A stretch of 17,220 nucleotides of DNA, from positions 1-17,220 of the forward strand of contig NZ_CABFMN010000154.1 of NCBI RefSeq assembly GCF_901875635.1. The letters run 5' to 3'. Below the pieces are notes generated by a model that saw only the letters and a program-made list of their open reading frames with translations, searched no databases and was not told the DNA's origin. Made by a program: the position numbers and the translations under genes. This DNA comes from Xylophilus ampelinus. Lineage in GTDB: Bacteria; Pseudomonadota; Gammaproteobacteria; Burkholderiales; Burkholderiaceae_C. Positions within the stretch are counted from its first letter, which is position 1. Every line of letters begins with the position of its first letter. Shown piece after piece: positions 6,750-15,007 of the stretch.

Positions 6750-8009
6750 TCAGGAGGTCCGCACGCGCTCCGCCGCTGCGCTGGCGACGTGCTTCACGAC
6801 GCTCTCGAGCGCCGACTCGAACCGCCTGAGCACTGCGCCTTGGTCCAGGTGCTCTTCAGCGTATTCACGTGCGGCCAGGCCGAATCGAACACGCTGCTCG
6901 GGTGCAGACGCTAAGGTGCGAATCGCATCCACGAGGGCCTCGGGCTCCTCGGGTGGTACGACCACGCCGCATCGGGACACCACGGTGGCCAGTTCGGTGC
7001 CTTCGTGGGCGGTGGCGATCACGGGCCGGCCGCTGCTGAGCATGCCTGTGAGCTTGGAGGGCATCACCAGATCCGCCGCATCCGCACGCTGCGGCAGCAG
7101 ATGGATGTCCGCCAATCCGAGCAGCTCACCCAGTTCCTCGACGGGCTGCAGGTTCAGGAAACTCACCCGGGGCAACCCGGCGCAGCGCGCCTCCAGCGCC
7201 TCGCGCGCGGGCCCGGAACCGCAGAAGACGAAATGGATGTCTGTGCGGCCGCGCAGCGCGAGCGCGCAGTCGCCCAGGATCTCGAGGCCCTGCTTGCCGC
7301 CCATGTTGCCGGAGTACAGTGCGACGACCTGGTCTTCGCGGATGCCCAGTTGCTCGCGGAACCGGCTCCTGCGCCCGAGCGGCCGGATGGCGGCGATGTC
7401 CGCCCAGTTGGGCAACGACACCAGGCGGGGCTCGGGCACGCCCTTGCTGCGCGCCCGGTCCAACATGCGCTGCGAAATGGTGGAGACCCGGTCGAAGCGC
7501 TGCATCAGCCAGCGCTCCAGCGCAAGAACGGCCCGCTTGGGGCGTTCGCCCTTGAGCACGCCGAGCGCGAACGCCGCGTCGACCTCGTAGTCCTGGATGT
7601 GCAGCCAAGAGGCAGCACCACGCATGCGGCAGAACGCCAGGGCGGCGGGCGTGCAGAACAGCGGCGGCTCGGTGACCCAGACCACGTCCGGCCTCCAGCG
7701 CCATTGCGCGAAGAGCAGCGGCGTGCTTGCGAGAGCGAAGCTCGCCAGGTGGACCAGCCGCTTGAGGCCGGACACCTTGCGCGGCACCCACAAGGGTGCA
7801 CGCAGCACGGTCACGCCGTTGCGTTGCTCGCGCAGGTAACGGCCGGCACGGTAAGGAGCCTGGACTTCCCATTCAGGGTAGTAGGGGGGCGCAGTGACCA
7901 CCCGCACCTCATGTCCGGCTGCAGCGAGCCATTCCGCCATTTCTCCCGAGTACTTGCCGATACCGGTCAGCTCGGGAGCGTAGTTGATGCCGTAGATCAG
8001 GATCTTCAT
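6750..8009 (-). CDS. wcaI: WcaI-like GT4 glycosyltransferase
   Basis: A 419-residue cytoplasmic or membrane-associated glycosyltransferase. Its start ATG at 8009 overlaps the stop of the preceding acetyltransferase gene (ATGA, 8006-8009). The N-terminal part MKILIYGINYAPELTGIGKYSGEM and the VTAPPYYPEWEV block are typical of the WcaI group of colanic-acid glycosyltransferases. The GT-B C-terminal half shows LYSGNMGGKQGLEIL (231-245), VFCGSGPARE and the donor-site region ADLVMPSKLTGMLSSGRPVIAT (312-333). The classical E-X7-E motif is replaced there by this MPSKL form, as expected for WcaI relatives. In colanic-acid synthesis WcaI transfers a sugar to the lipid-linked glucose, reported to be fucose. 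The donor here cannot be told from sequence, and no GDP-fucose genes lie in the window. It is the last gene of the operon. Confidence 0.9.
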   Translation of the reverse strand: MKILIYGINYAPELTGIGKYSGEMAEWLAAAGHEVRVVTAPPYYPEWEVQAPYRAGRYLREQRNGVTVLRAPLWVPRKVSGLKRLVHLASFALASTPLLFAQWRWRPDVVWVTEPPLFCTPAALAFCRMRGAASWLHIQDYEVDAAFALGVLKGERPKRAVLALERWLMQRFDRVSTISQRMLDRARSKGVPEPRLVSLPNWADIAAIRPLGRRSRFREQLGIREDQVVALYSGNMGGKQGLEILGDCALALRGRTDIHFVFCGSGPAREALEARCAGLPRVSFLNLQPVEELGELLGLADIHLLPQRADAADLVMPSKLTGMLSSGRPVIATAHEGTELATVVSRCGVVVPPEEPEALVDAIRTLASAPEQRVRFGLAAREYAEEHLDQGAVLRRFESALESVVKHVASAAAERVRTS

Positions 8010-8578
8010 GCGGCATCGGCGCGCATGACGCGCTTCTTGATGGGAGTAGCCGGATTGCCCGCGTAGATGGTCCAGGGCTCGGCGTCGCGCATCAGGACAG
8101 CACGCGCTCCGATCACGCAGCCCTCGCCCACGGACACGCCGGGGCCGACGAAGGCCTCGGCCGCCACCCAGGCCTGGTCGCCGATGCGGATGGGCCTCGC
8201 GACGAGCTGGAAGTTCGGGTCGCGCACGTCGTGTGTGCCGGCGCACAGATGGGCGCGTTGCGACACCACGACGCGCTCGCCCAGCGAGATTGGCGCCATG
8301 CAATAGCAGATCACGCCCGGGCCCATGCATGCGTGCGCCTTCATCTCGAGCAGCGGGGGATACCAGATCCTGGCCGTCCCGTAGACACGCGCCGTCGGAT
8401 GCACGCGTGCGCCGAAGAGGGAAAGCAGCCACCTGCGCCAGGCGTGCAGCGGCGGGGGCGTCCACGACGCCAGGCACAGCCAGGTGATGCCCCAGCATGC
8501 GCGGAACAGGCGGTGGCTCAAGGTGAAAGTGGGGCCGCCCTCGAGCGGCTTGCTCATGCGTGCGTCCAGAAGGCTCAT
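8006..8578 (-). CDS. wcaF: WcaF-like hexapeptide-repeat O-acetyltransferase
   Basis: A 190-residue protein starting at the ATG at 8578, which overlaps the TGA of the preceding gene (ATGA, 8575-8578). A later in-frame ATG at 8557 (MSKPLEGG) is the alternative. An N-terminal segment rich in Trp and Leu (about 20-55) leads into left-handed beta-helix repeats (ARVHPTARVYGTARIW, APISLGERVVVSQRAHL, RPIRIGDQAWVAAEAFVGPGV in part, then VGEGCVIGARAVLM). The predicted catalytic His is His116 in CAGTHD, followed by the usual acetyl-CoA-site ending AGNPATPIKKR. Length and order fit the WcaF, NodL and maltose O-acetyltransferase group. It probably O-acetylates a sugar of the repeat unit from acetyl-CoA. 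WcaF is also close to WcaI in colanic-acid loci, which supports the assignment of both. Confidence 0.87.
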   Translation of the reverse strand: MSLLDARMSKPLEGGPTFTLSHRLFRACWGITWLCLASWTPPPLHAWRRWLLSLFGARVHPTARVYGTARIWYPPLLEMKAHACMGPGVICYCMAPISLGERVVVSQRAHLCAGTHDVRDPNFQLVARPIRIGDQAWVAAEAFVGPGVSVGEGCVIGARAVLMRDAEPWTIYAGNPATPIKKRVMRADAA

Positions 8579-9771
8579 GACGCCACTCCCATCCATCGGC
8601 TGTCCGGCACTGCCGCAGCCTTGAGCTGGCTGCCGATCAGGCTGGCCAGGTGCGCTGCCGCCGCGTCGATGCGAAAGCGCTTTTCGAAACTCTGCCGGGC
8701 CGCGAGGGACGTCCGCGCGCGCTCCTCATCCGATGCATCGAGCCACTTGCGCAACGTGCCAACCGTGCCCTCTACGGTGTCGTCGCCCACCCATCCAGCA
8801 CCGTCGGCTGCGATCTCTCGCCAGATGTTGACCTTGTCGGAGATCGCCACCGGGCGGCCGCACGCCAGGGCTTCCGCCACGGCGATGCCGAAATTCTCCT
8901 GGTGCGAGGGCAGGCAGAACAGTTCTGCGGCATAGAACGCACCCCACTTCAGATCACCGGTGAGCATGCCAGTCCATAGGATGCGGTCGGCGATGCCGGC
9001 CTTGTGTGCAAGTTGCCGGAGCTGCGCAAGCCAGGCCTCCTCGCCCGGACCTGCCATCACGAGGTGCAGCCTCTGGTCGTCCCGTGCGAGTTCGGCAAAG
9101 GCCTCGATCAAAAGATCGCAGCCCTTCTTCTCCTGGATGCGGCCGAGGAACAGGCACAGGCGCTTGTCGGTCAAACCGGGAAACTGGCGATGGAACGACT
9201 GCCGCAGGCCATCGGAGTCCGGCGGCACGTCGGCAGTGCCGAAGGCCGTCACCAGTTCCTGCCGCGGCCGATAGAGCCAGAAGGACTCCCGTGCCAGGCG
9301 CCGTTCTTCTTCGCAGGTGAACAGGACAGCTCGCGCATCGCGCAGTACGCGATATTCGGCCCAAGGCCAATACAGCCACTTCTTAAGATGCTTGCGAGGA
9401 TAGGCCCGCTTGAACCAGGGATCAAGCATGCCGTGGGGGAAGACGAAATACGGCACCGCGCTGCCGGCCAAGGCGCGCCAGGCGCCAAGGCCGGGATACT
9501 GCCAAAGCCCGTCGACCACGACCGCATCGAAGCGGCCGGCATTTGTCTCGAGCCAGGGCTTCAGCGCAGGCGAATACCGGTAGTGGCCACGACCACCCAG
9601 GGCATGGACTTCGACTGGATAGTCTCCGATCCAGCTGGCTCCAGGGGCATCCAGCGAGACCACCTCGACTGCATGGCCGAGCCGCACGAGTTCGGCGTCC
9701 AGGCGTCGCGCGGCTTCCGCGGGGCCGCCGGATCGTCGATCGATGCTGGGAATGATGCGCAGCAGGCGCAT
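8575..9771 (-). CDS. GT4 family glycosyltransferase
   Basis: A 398-residue GT-B enzyme. The ATG at 9771 is the first that fits the family N-terminus MRLLRIIPSIDRRSGGPAEAA. It lies 20 bases after the preceding polymerase gene's stop. The acceptor domain includes VVVDGLWQYPG and FPHGMLDPWFK (111-121). The donor domain holds LFLGRIQEKKGCDLLIEAF (Arg211 and Lys215/216), VMAGPG and the E-X7-E motif from Glu292 to Glu300 (HQENFGIAVAEALACGRPV). KVNIWREI near 313-320 is also typical of this GT4 subgroup. It would transfer a nucleotide-activated sugar, with retention, to the growing undecaprenyl-linked repeat unit. Neither donor nor linkage can be read from the sequence. The stop overlaps the acetyltransferase start. 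No strong ribosome site is visible, so coupling to upstream translation is likely. Confidence 0.9.
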   Translation of the reverse strand: MRLLRIIPSIDRRSGGPAEAARRLDAELVRLGHAVEVVSLDAPGASWIGDYPVEVHALGGRGHYRYSPALKPWLETNAGRFDAVVVDGLWQYPGLGAWRALAGSAVPYFVFPHGMLDPWFKRAYPRKHLKKWLYWPWAEYRVLRDARAVLFTCEEERRLARESFWLYRPRQELVTAFGTADVPPDSDGLRQSFHRQFPGLTDKRLCLFLGRIQEKKGCDLLIEAFAELARDDQRLHLVMAGPGEEAWLAQLRQLAHKAGIADRILWTGMLTGDLKWGAFYAAELFCLPSHQENFGIAVAEALACGRPVAISDKVNIWREIAADGAGWVGDDTVEGTVGTLRKWLDASDEERARTSLAARQSFEKRFRIDAAAAHLASLIGSQLKAAAVPDSRWMGVAS

Positions 9772-9791
9772 GGGATGAGGGTGCGAAGGGC

Positions 9792-11198
9792 TCAAGTGGC
9801 GCGCTCCAGGGCCCAGCCCGTTGCGGCGGGGGCGACTGCTGGACGAGGCTGGCTCCTGGCCGGCTGTGCGCGTGGCAGATAGCGAAGGGCCAGCAGTGCC
9901 TGGGCAAGCAGCAGGCCGGTGGCGGCGTTGACGGTCAACTGGCCGATGGTGGACCACGTCGTCAGTGCGACCGCCAGCGTCAGCCACACCAGCAACGGCG
10001 CAGAAGAACGGATGCGCAGCGCCGCCCGCCAGGCCGCCCACATGCCGACCACGATCACCGCCAGCTTCAGGAGGATGAACAGCACCCCGATCGCGCCACC
10101 CTCCAGCAGGATGCGGGCCGATTCGGTCTCGGCGAGCATGAAGCTGCGCTCGCCCGATTCGAAGTAGCTTGCGAGGTTGGACCCCTTGCCCAAGCCGGCA
10201 CCGAGCCAGGTGATCTGGTTGTAGGTCTCGGGCTCGCCGATCAGCATGGCGACGATGCGATCGCCGAGGTCTTCGGTCTGGGAGGCGTTCTCGAAGCGCT
10301 CCTGCGTGGCGACCAATGCGTCGCTGAAAAGCACGGCCGCTCCCACCATCACCGCCACGGTGACGACCACCCCGATGGCGGCGTAGACCTTGCCCACGCC
10401 GCGAGAGAACCAGAGGGAACCCAGCAGGGCCACGCCCAGGAGCCCGAGATAGAACAGCACGGCGGCGCGCGAACCGCTCAGGATCGTGCCGACGAGCAGC
10501 GCGAAGAATGCCAGGACGAACATCAGCCGAGCGCGCCCGGCGCGCCTGGACAGCAGTCGATAGCAGAAGATCGCGGACACCGCCATCGCCAGGAAAGTCG
10601 TGAAGCCGAGCGTGAAGCTGAAGGTTCCGGTCGGCCGCACGACGCCGGTCACCACCACGAAGATGTCTCGCACGTCGGTGTCGATCTGGGTGTTGATGAA
10701 CGCAAACGGCGGCGAACTCTGCTGGAGGACCACCAGCGGCATCATCAGGATCAGCAGCGCCAGCATGACCCACAGGCTGCGGCGATAGTCTTCGAGCGTC
10801 ATCGAGACCGCAGCCGCATAGCCGAACCAGAAGTACAGCAGCCAGAAGCGCAGCCCGATCACCAGGATGGCCGGGGAGAACTGGTTGATGATGAGCTGCA
10901 CGAATCCCCATAGGATCAGTATTCCGCTCCACACCAGCAGCAGCTGTGCGGGTAGGCGGCGGAAGTTCAGTGCACCGGTGCGAAGCGCATACCAGACGGT
11001 GTAGATCGCCAGCAAATCCCGCAGCAGCACCAACGGCAACGTCAGCGAGCCGGATACCCATTTCCGCAGCGCGCCTTCCAGGACCACGACCAGGAGCACG
11101 GCAATGAACAACTTGCCTGCCCGGCTCATGCGCCGCACCGCCCCGTCGGCCCCAGCGGATGCGGAAAGCGAGTCGGCGGAATGGACCATTGGATTCAT
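9792..11198 (-). CDS. wzy: Wzy-like O-antigen/exopolysaccharide polymerase (polytopic membrane protein)
   Basis: A 468-residue protein with roughly ten to twelve transmembrane stretches and a long hydrophilic loop at about residues 285-345 (including SQTEDLGDRIVAMLIGEPETYN). This is the layout of Wzy and O-antigen-ligase proteins, whose large periplasmic loop takes part in catalysis. EGALRKW at 41-47 and SGSRAAVLFYLGLLG in the middle are common in this polymerase group. The start ATG at 11198 overlaps the preceding gene's TGA (ATGA, 11195-11198); Met24 (MSRAGKLF) is a possible later start. In a Wzx/Wzy pathway it would join flipped repeat units on the periplasmic face. No other polymerase or ligase is seen in the locus. 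Sequence divergence in this family is high, so polymerase rather than ligase is decided by context. Confidence 0.82.
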   Translation of the reverse strand: MNPMVHSADSLSASAGADGAVRRMSRAGKLFIAVLLVVVLEGALRKWVSGSLTLPLVLLRDLLAIYTVWYALRTGALNFRRLPAQLLLVWSGILILWGFVQLIINQFSPAILVIGLRFWLLYFWFGYAAAVSMTLEDYRRSLWVMLALLILMMPLVVLQQSSPPFAFINTQIDTDVRDIFVVVTGVVRPTGTFSFTLGFTTFLAMAVSAIFCYRLLSRRAGRARLMFVLAFFALLVGTILSGSRAAVLFYLGLLGVALLGSLWFSRGVGKVYAAIGVVVTVAVMVGAAVLFSDALVATQERFENASQTEDLGDRIVAMLIGEPETYNQITWLGAGLGKGSNLASYFESGERSFMLAETESARILLEGGAIGVLFILLKLAVIVVGMWAAWRAALRIRSSAPLLVWLTLAVALTTWSTIGQLTVNAATGLLLAQALLALRYLPRAQPARSQPRPAVAPAATGWALERAT

Positions 11199-12388
11199 GT
11201 CAATACCCGTTCGGTGAACACATCGCGCACCCGCTCGCGGTAACTTTGCCAGGTGAAGTCTCTGGCTGCACGCAGCGCCACCGGTCGGGCCGCGCGCATT
11301 TCCGGCACCGACAGGGCCAGCGCACGCACCTGCGCATACAGGGCTTCTGCGGTGGGTTCCACCACCCAGCCGCTGCCAGGGTGCTGCTCGATGATCGCCT
11401 TGGCTCCGGTCTGGGTCGACACGAGCGCCGGCGTTCCATTGGCCATCGATTCCGCGACGACCATGCCGAAGGAATCGAAGCGCGAAGGCAACAGCAGGCA
11501 GTCTGCCGCCGCCAGCACCGGATACAGCTGCGCCTGCGGCACACTGGGCTGGTAGGTGGTGTCGGGCAAGGCCATCACCTGCTCGAGGAGTTCCGTCTGC
11601 GCCACGCCGCCGACGAAATGCAGTTCGTACGGGATCTGCTCTTCGTGCAGGCGACGGAAGGTGTCGATGATGAGGTCCACGGACTTGCGGTAGCTCATCA
11701 CGCCGGCGAACACGAAACGCGGCTTCTCGTGCGCCGTGAAGGGAGGCGGGCGATCGGTGGGCAGATCCGCCCCGAGCAGCAGCGGGAAGACCTTCTTGGA
11801 CGGCACGCCGTTGTCGGTGTAGCTGTCGGCGGCCAGCGGCGAACAGGTCAGAATGAGGTCGGCAAGTTCGACTTCCTCATCCCTCTGGCGATAGATCTCG
11901 GGCGTGAACGGGGTACGTGGGATCTCCATCAACTGCTCGCCGGCAACGTGGTGCAGCGATGGGGCGTCGAGGACGCAGGTCGCTCCGATGGCCTTCGCGG
12001 CGCGGAAGGTTTCCAGGGCTGCGCTCTCGTAGGCCACGACGACCTTGGGCCGGATCGTGCGGATATGACGTGCGATCCATCGGTCGTATGCATGCTGCAT
12101 GCGAAAGAAGAAGTCACCCTTCTGGTAGGGCAGTGGCAGCGACTTGCCGACCCGCCACAGGATCTGGAAGCGTGATGGATGGTGGCGCAGCTCCCGCGGG
12201 ATGGGCACGCGCCGCACCCGCTCCCTGTAGTAGCGAGGAAGCCAGGGCGAGATTTCGCTCTCGTCGGTACAGACGGGAACGCCGGACCAGAATGCCTTGA
12301 GCATTCCTCCTTCATGCAGGGCCAGCGCAAGCTGTTGTGCATGCTGCAGGCCGAACTGGCTCACGAAAACCGAACCCGGGGGCGTCAT
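11195..12388 (-). CDS. GT4 family glycosyltransferase
   Basis: A 397-residue GT-B enzyme with its ATG at 12388, preceded by GGGAGAG about eight bases upstream, a fair ribosome site. The N-terminal half contains FVSQFGLQHAQQLALALHEGG and, near 140, VLDAPSLHHVAGEQL. The donor half shows RFVFAGVMSYRKSVDLIIDTF (224-244, Arg234 and Lys235), ELHFVGG, and DSFGMVVAESMANGTPALVS around 305-324. The first acidic residue of the E-X7-E motif is Asp305 rather than Glu, with Glu313 as the second; Asp is tolerated in several GT4 families. It probably adds one sugar to the lipid-linked repeat unit. Donor and acceptor are unknown. The gene follows the previous glycosyltransferase gene after a 67-base gap, the second-largest in this operon, and its own stop overlaps the polymerase start. 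Confidence 0.88.
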   Translation of the reverse strand: MTPPGSVFVSQFGLQHAQQLALALHEGGMLKAFWSGVPVCTDESEISPWLPRYYRERVRRVPIPRELRHHPSRFQILWRVGKSLPLPYQKGDFFFRMQHAYDRWIARHIRTIRPKVVVAYESAALETFRAAKAIGATCVLDAPSLHHVAGEQLMEIPRTPFTPEIYRQRDEEVELADLILTCSPLAADSYTDNGVPSKKVFPLLLGADLPTDRPPPFTAHEKPRFVFAGVMSYRKSVDLIIDTFRRLHEEQIPYELHFVGGVAQTELLEQVMALPDTTYQPSVPQAQLYPVLAAADCLLLPSRFDSFGMVVAESMANGTPALVSTQTGAKAIIEQHPGSGWVVEPTAEALYAQVRALALSVPEMRAARPVALRAARDFTWQSYRERVRDVFTERVLT

Positions 12389-12455
12389 GGGGAGCTCTCC
12401 CTGTTCGGGCAGAAATGCAGATATTCGCCGCGGGGTGCGATGGCGTCGTCAAATG

Positions 12456-13511
12456 TCATGGTCGTTTCGTTGCAGGCGTCGTCGGGTTGCGCCGCTTTCG
12501 GATGGCGGCCAGGTGCGCTAGGTACTCGGCCGCCACTGAACGGGCGCGATAGGGTTTCAGATGGGCCTCTACCGAGGGGTCCAGGGCTTCCGCCGACGGA
12601 CCCGTGCCTCTTTGCAGTTCTTTTTCGAGCATATCCGCGAGCGATTCAATACGGCCGGGCCTGAACAACTGCCCACAGGTGCCTACCGCTTCGGGCAGGC
12701 CTCCGACGCCGCTGGCCACCACCCGCAGGCCACACGCCAGACCTTCGAGAACTACGACACCGAAGGGCTCCTGCCATCGCGAGGGCACCACCAGCACCCG
12801 GTGGGCAGCCAAGGTGCGGGCGAGGGCGGGCCCCGATCGCTTGCCGAGAAATGCGATCGACTCCGCAAGGCCCAGGCGCTTGGCTTGGTCGCGCAACGAC
12901 GCCTCTTCGGGACCCGACCCCACGATCGACAGGGTCGCGATGACGCCTCGGGAGCGGAGAACGGCCAGCGCATCGATCAGCATGTCGGCGCCCTTGTCGT
13001 TGACCAGCCTTCCCAGGAACACCAGGTCCGCAGACGGCACCCTGTGCTGTTGAGGCTTGAAGGTCTGGTCGTCGTAAGGGTTGCGGATCACTCCGACCTG
13101 GCCGGGAAGGCTCGCTGCCACGGCATCGCTGACTGCCAGATTCCGCGTGACCCATCGGGTTGCGAGCCGCTTCATGCGGTCTTGCCAGGCCAGCTTGCCG
13201 TTGGGCCTCTGGAGCCAGGTGTGATAGGTCACAAGCGACGGCGTTCGCATCAGCAGCGCCAGCCAGAGATAGCGCAGGGAGATGTTGGACTGCAGGTGGA
13301 CGTCGCACCACTGCAGCAGTCGAGCCGTCTGACGTGCGCTCGGACGGCGGAATACTTCGTAAGGAAGCGCGTCTTTTCCATCGGCCGGGGTATGGGTGAT
13401 GACGCGGACATGGTGGCCTGCAGCAGCGAACTCGCGGGCCAGCGTGGCGGACACGAATTCGATGCCGCCGAGCTGGGGCAGGAAGGCGTGGCTCGTGAGG
13501 AGGATGTTCAT
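12456..13511 (-). CDS. GT4 family glycosyltransferase
   Basis: From the ATG at 13511 this is a 351-residue GT-B enzyme. It begins MNILLTSHAFLPQLGGIE, the common GT4 opening with the Gly-rich loop GGIE. The donor half has LVFLGRLVNDKGADMLIDAL (Arg168 and Lys173), SIVGSGPEE and a textbook E-X7-E motif, EPFGVVVLE (Glu248 to Glu256), followed by GLACGLRVVAS. GAGGAG lies 12 bases before this ATG, a little far. An in-frame GTG at 13595 overlaps the stop of the flippase gene (GTGA, 13592-13595). It would add 28 residues (MIEASITAP onward) that do not look like part of the fold. The conserved start is preferred, but the early one fits the operon's habit of overlapping junctions. Role: one sugar addition to the repeat unit, donor unknown. 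Confidence 0.88.
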   Translation of the reverse strand: MNILLTSHAFLPQLGGIEFVSATLAREFAAAGHHVRVITHTPADGKDALPYEVFRRPSARQTARLLQWCDVHLQSNISLRYLWLALLMRTPSLVTYHTWLQRPNGKLAWQDRMKRLATRWVTRNLAVSDAVAASLPGQVGVIRNPYDDQTFKPQQHRVPSADLVFLGRLVNDKGADMLIDALAVLRSRGVIATLSIVGSGPEEASLRDQAKRLGLAESIAFLGKRSGPALARTLAAHRVLVVPSRWQEPFGVVVLEGLACGLRVVASGVGGLPEAVGTCGQLFRPGRIESLADMLEKELQRGTGPSAEALDPSVEAHLKPYRARSVAAEYLAHLAAIRKRRNPTTPATKRP

Positions 13512-13591
13512 CGGGCCCGCCGACTCCTCGAGACGCGACGTCGGGTTCCCGTGGCGGCCCGGACGGCCGGGCGCCGTGATCGAGGCCTCGA

Positions 13592-14932
13592 TCACTTGAG
13601 ATCACCCCTCACATGGGCGTGAGCCAAGTCTGCCAGGGTCGCGCTGATCATGGCCAGGGGAAAGCCGAACTGGAACATCAGCACGCCTTGCAGTGTGCTC
13701 AGATCCAGGAAGCCGGGACACAACGCACACCACAGGCCGAACACCGGAATCTGGAGCAGGGTCCAGCGGTTCCATCCGCGGTTGGCAGCAAGCCTCCACA
13801 TCGTCATCGAGAGAATCACGGTCGCGCTGTAGAGGCTGGCAATCAGCACCTCGTGCTGCAGGTGGGCATAGTTCGGGCCGACAAGCAGGAGCAACAGCGA
13901 GGGCACCAGCGCTGCCGCAGCGACCAGCACCAGGCCTGGCACCAGCCCGAGAAGCGACCATGCCATGAAGGCGGGCAGCACGCGGCTCCTCGTCTGGCTG
14001 AAACGGGGAATGGCGAAGGCGGACACGAGCATCGACACGGGCACGAACAGCTGCGCGAGACGTCCCAGCGCACCGAACGAGGCCGTCTCCGCCGGCGCGC
14101 TCATCGCCGCCAGCAGGAACAGCGGGACCTGCGACTGGATGCAGTAATACAACTCGACCGGCAGTTGCCGCACGGTCAACGATCGAATCTCCTTGCGGTC
14201 CGGCTCCACCGCCTTGGCGGAATCCACTGGAACTTCCTGCTTGGCCCACTTCTGCACGAAAGGAACCCTCAGTGCGGCACCGACCACGGCCACGGCAGTC
14301 ACCAGAAGGATCGACACGCCATTCAGGACATGGAGCAGGGCCACCGCCGCGAGCCGTGCCGCGCCGAGCGCGGCTTCGAGGGACTGCAGGCGTGCGGCCC
14401 GCTGGGCGAACAGAAGAATCTGGTCCGTGATGTGGGACTTCAGCTCTACGAACCACTGCATCATCAGCAGGGCCAGCAAGGCGACCACCAGCCAGACCGG
14501 CGCGCCCGCCTTCAGCAGGAGCCAACTGGCAATAGCGAGAAAGAAAGGCAGCACTACGGCAGAAATCAGGTGCCGCTCGCGCCGACAGGCTACAAGCACT
14601 TCAGCCGCGCGCTGCCGGTCGGGCCAGACCCGGCCGACGATGGTCGAGAAGGCGATGTTGACGCCACCCATGGTCAGCACTGTCATCGCACCGGTCAATA
14701 TCGCCAGAACCGTGTAGATCGCATAGTCGGCGACGCTCAGCCATCGCGTCAGCAGCAAGCCGGTGATGGCGGAAAGGCCCTGCGCGGCAAGCGCACCGGT
14801 CAGGAATCCCGCAACGCTCTTGAAGCGTCCTTGCCAGGAAGCGCTCATGCGCGACTTGTCCTCGCGCCGTGGCTGTTGCGAGGCCACCGGGTCCTGCTCG
14901 AGCGCGACAGTGCCTTGGACGGAGTTTTCCAT
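13592..14932 (-). CDS. wzx: Wzx-like flippase (polytopic membrane protein)
   Basis: From the ATG at 14932 it has 446 residues. The first 30-35 are polar, then about twelve hydrophobic segments follow, starting with VAGFLTGALAAQGLSAITGL at about 40-59. The block LTRWLSVADYAIYTVLAILTG corresponds to the conserved 'R.L....YG......A' element of polysaccharide flippases of the MOP superfamily, with Ala in place of Gly. A short Lys/Asp/Glu-rich cytoplasmic loop in the middle (KWAKQEVPVDSAKAVEPDRK) separates two halves, as in Wzx. It would flip the undecaprenyl-linked repeat unit across the inner membrane. Start choice is open: TTG 14953 and ATG 14848 (MSASWQG, preceded by GAGGA) are also in frame. 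The assignment depends on topology and context more than on strong motifs. The stop forms GTGA with a possible start of the next gene. Confidence 0.82.
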   Translation of the reverse strand: MENSVQGTVALEQDPVASQQPRREDKSRMSASWQGRFKSVAGFLTGALAAQGLSAITGLLLTRWLSVADYAIYTVLAILTGAMTVLTMGGVNIAFSTIVGRVWPDRQRAAEVLVACRRERHLISAVVLPFFLAIASWLLLKAGAPVWLVVALLALLMMQWFVELKSHITDQILLFAQRAARLQSLEAALGAARLAAVALLHVLNGVSILLVTAVAVVGAALRVPFVQKWAKQEVPVDSAKAVEPDRKEIRSLTVRQLPVELYYCIQSQVPLFLLAAMSAPAETASFGALGRLAQLFVPVSMLVSAFAIPRFSQTRSRVLPAFMAWSLLGLVPGLVLVAAAALVPSLLLLLVGPNYAHLQHEVLIASLYSATVILSMTMWRLAANRGWNRWTLLQIPVFGLWCALCPGFLDLSTLQGVLMFQFGFPLAMISATLADLAHAHVRGDLK

Positions 14933-14968
14933 GGGATCGTCAAAGTCGGGCAAAGCGGATCGGATTCA

Positions 14969-14994
14969 CGCAGGCAAGCTCGCAGCTGCCTGCG
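14969..14994 (-). other. Hairpin between the initiating transferase gene and the flippase gene
   Basis: Perfect 8-base arms CGCAGGCA (14969-14976) and TGCCTGCG (14987-14994) enclose a 10-base loop, in the 75-base gap between the stop at 15008 and the flippase start at 14932. No U-run follows on the minus strand, so it is not a typical terminator. It could tune the ratio of first-gene to downstream mRNA by partial termination or 3'-end protection; this is inference. Confidence 0.4.
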
Positions 14995-15007
14995 CAGAGC
15001 AACGCGC

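Noticed and set aside
6663..6914. Small + strand frame after wzc
   Set aside because: It runs through both hairpins and over the end of the WcaI-like gene, and has no recognisable domain.
11599..11760. Asp in place of the first Glu of the E-X7-E motif as a sign of an inactive glycosyltransferase
   Set aside because: Asp is accepted at this position in several active GT4 families, and the other donor-site residues (Arg234, Lys235, Glu313) are present.
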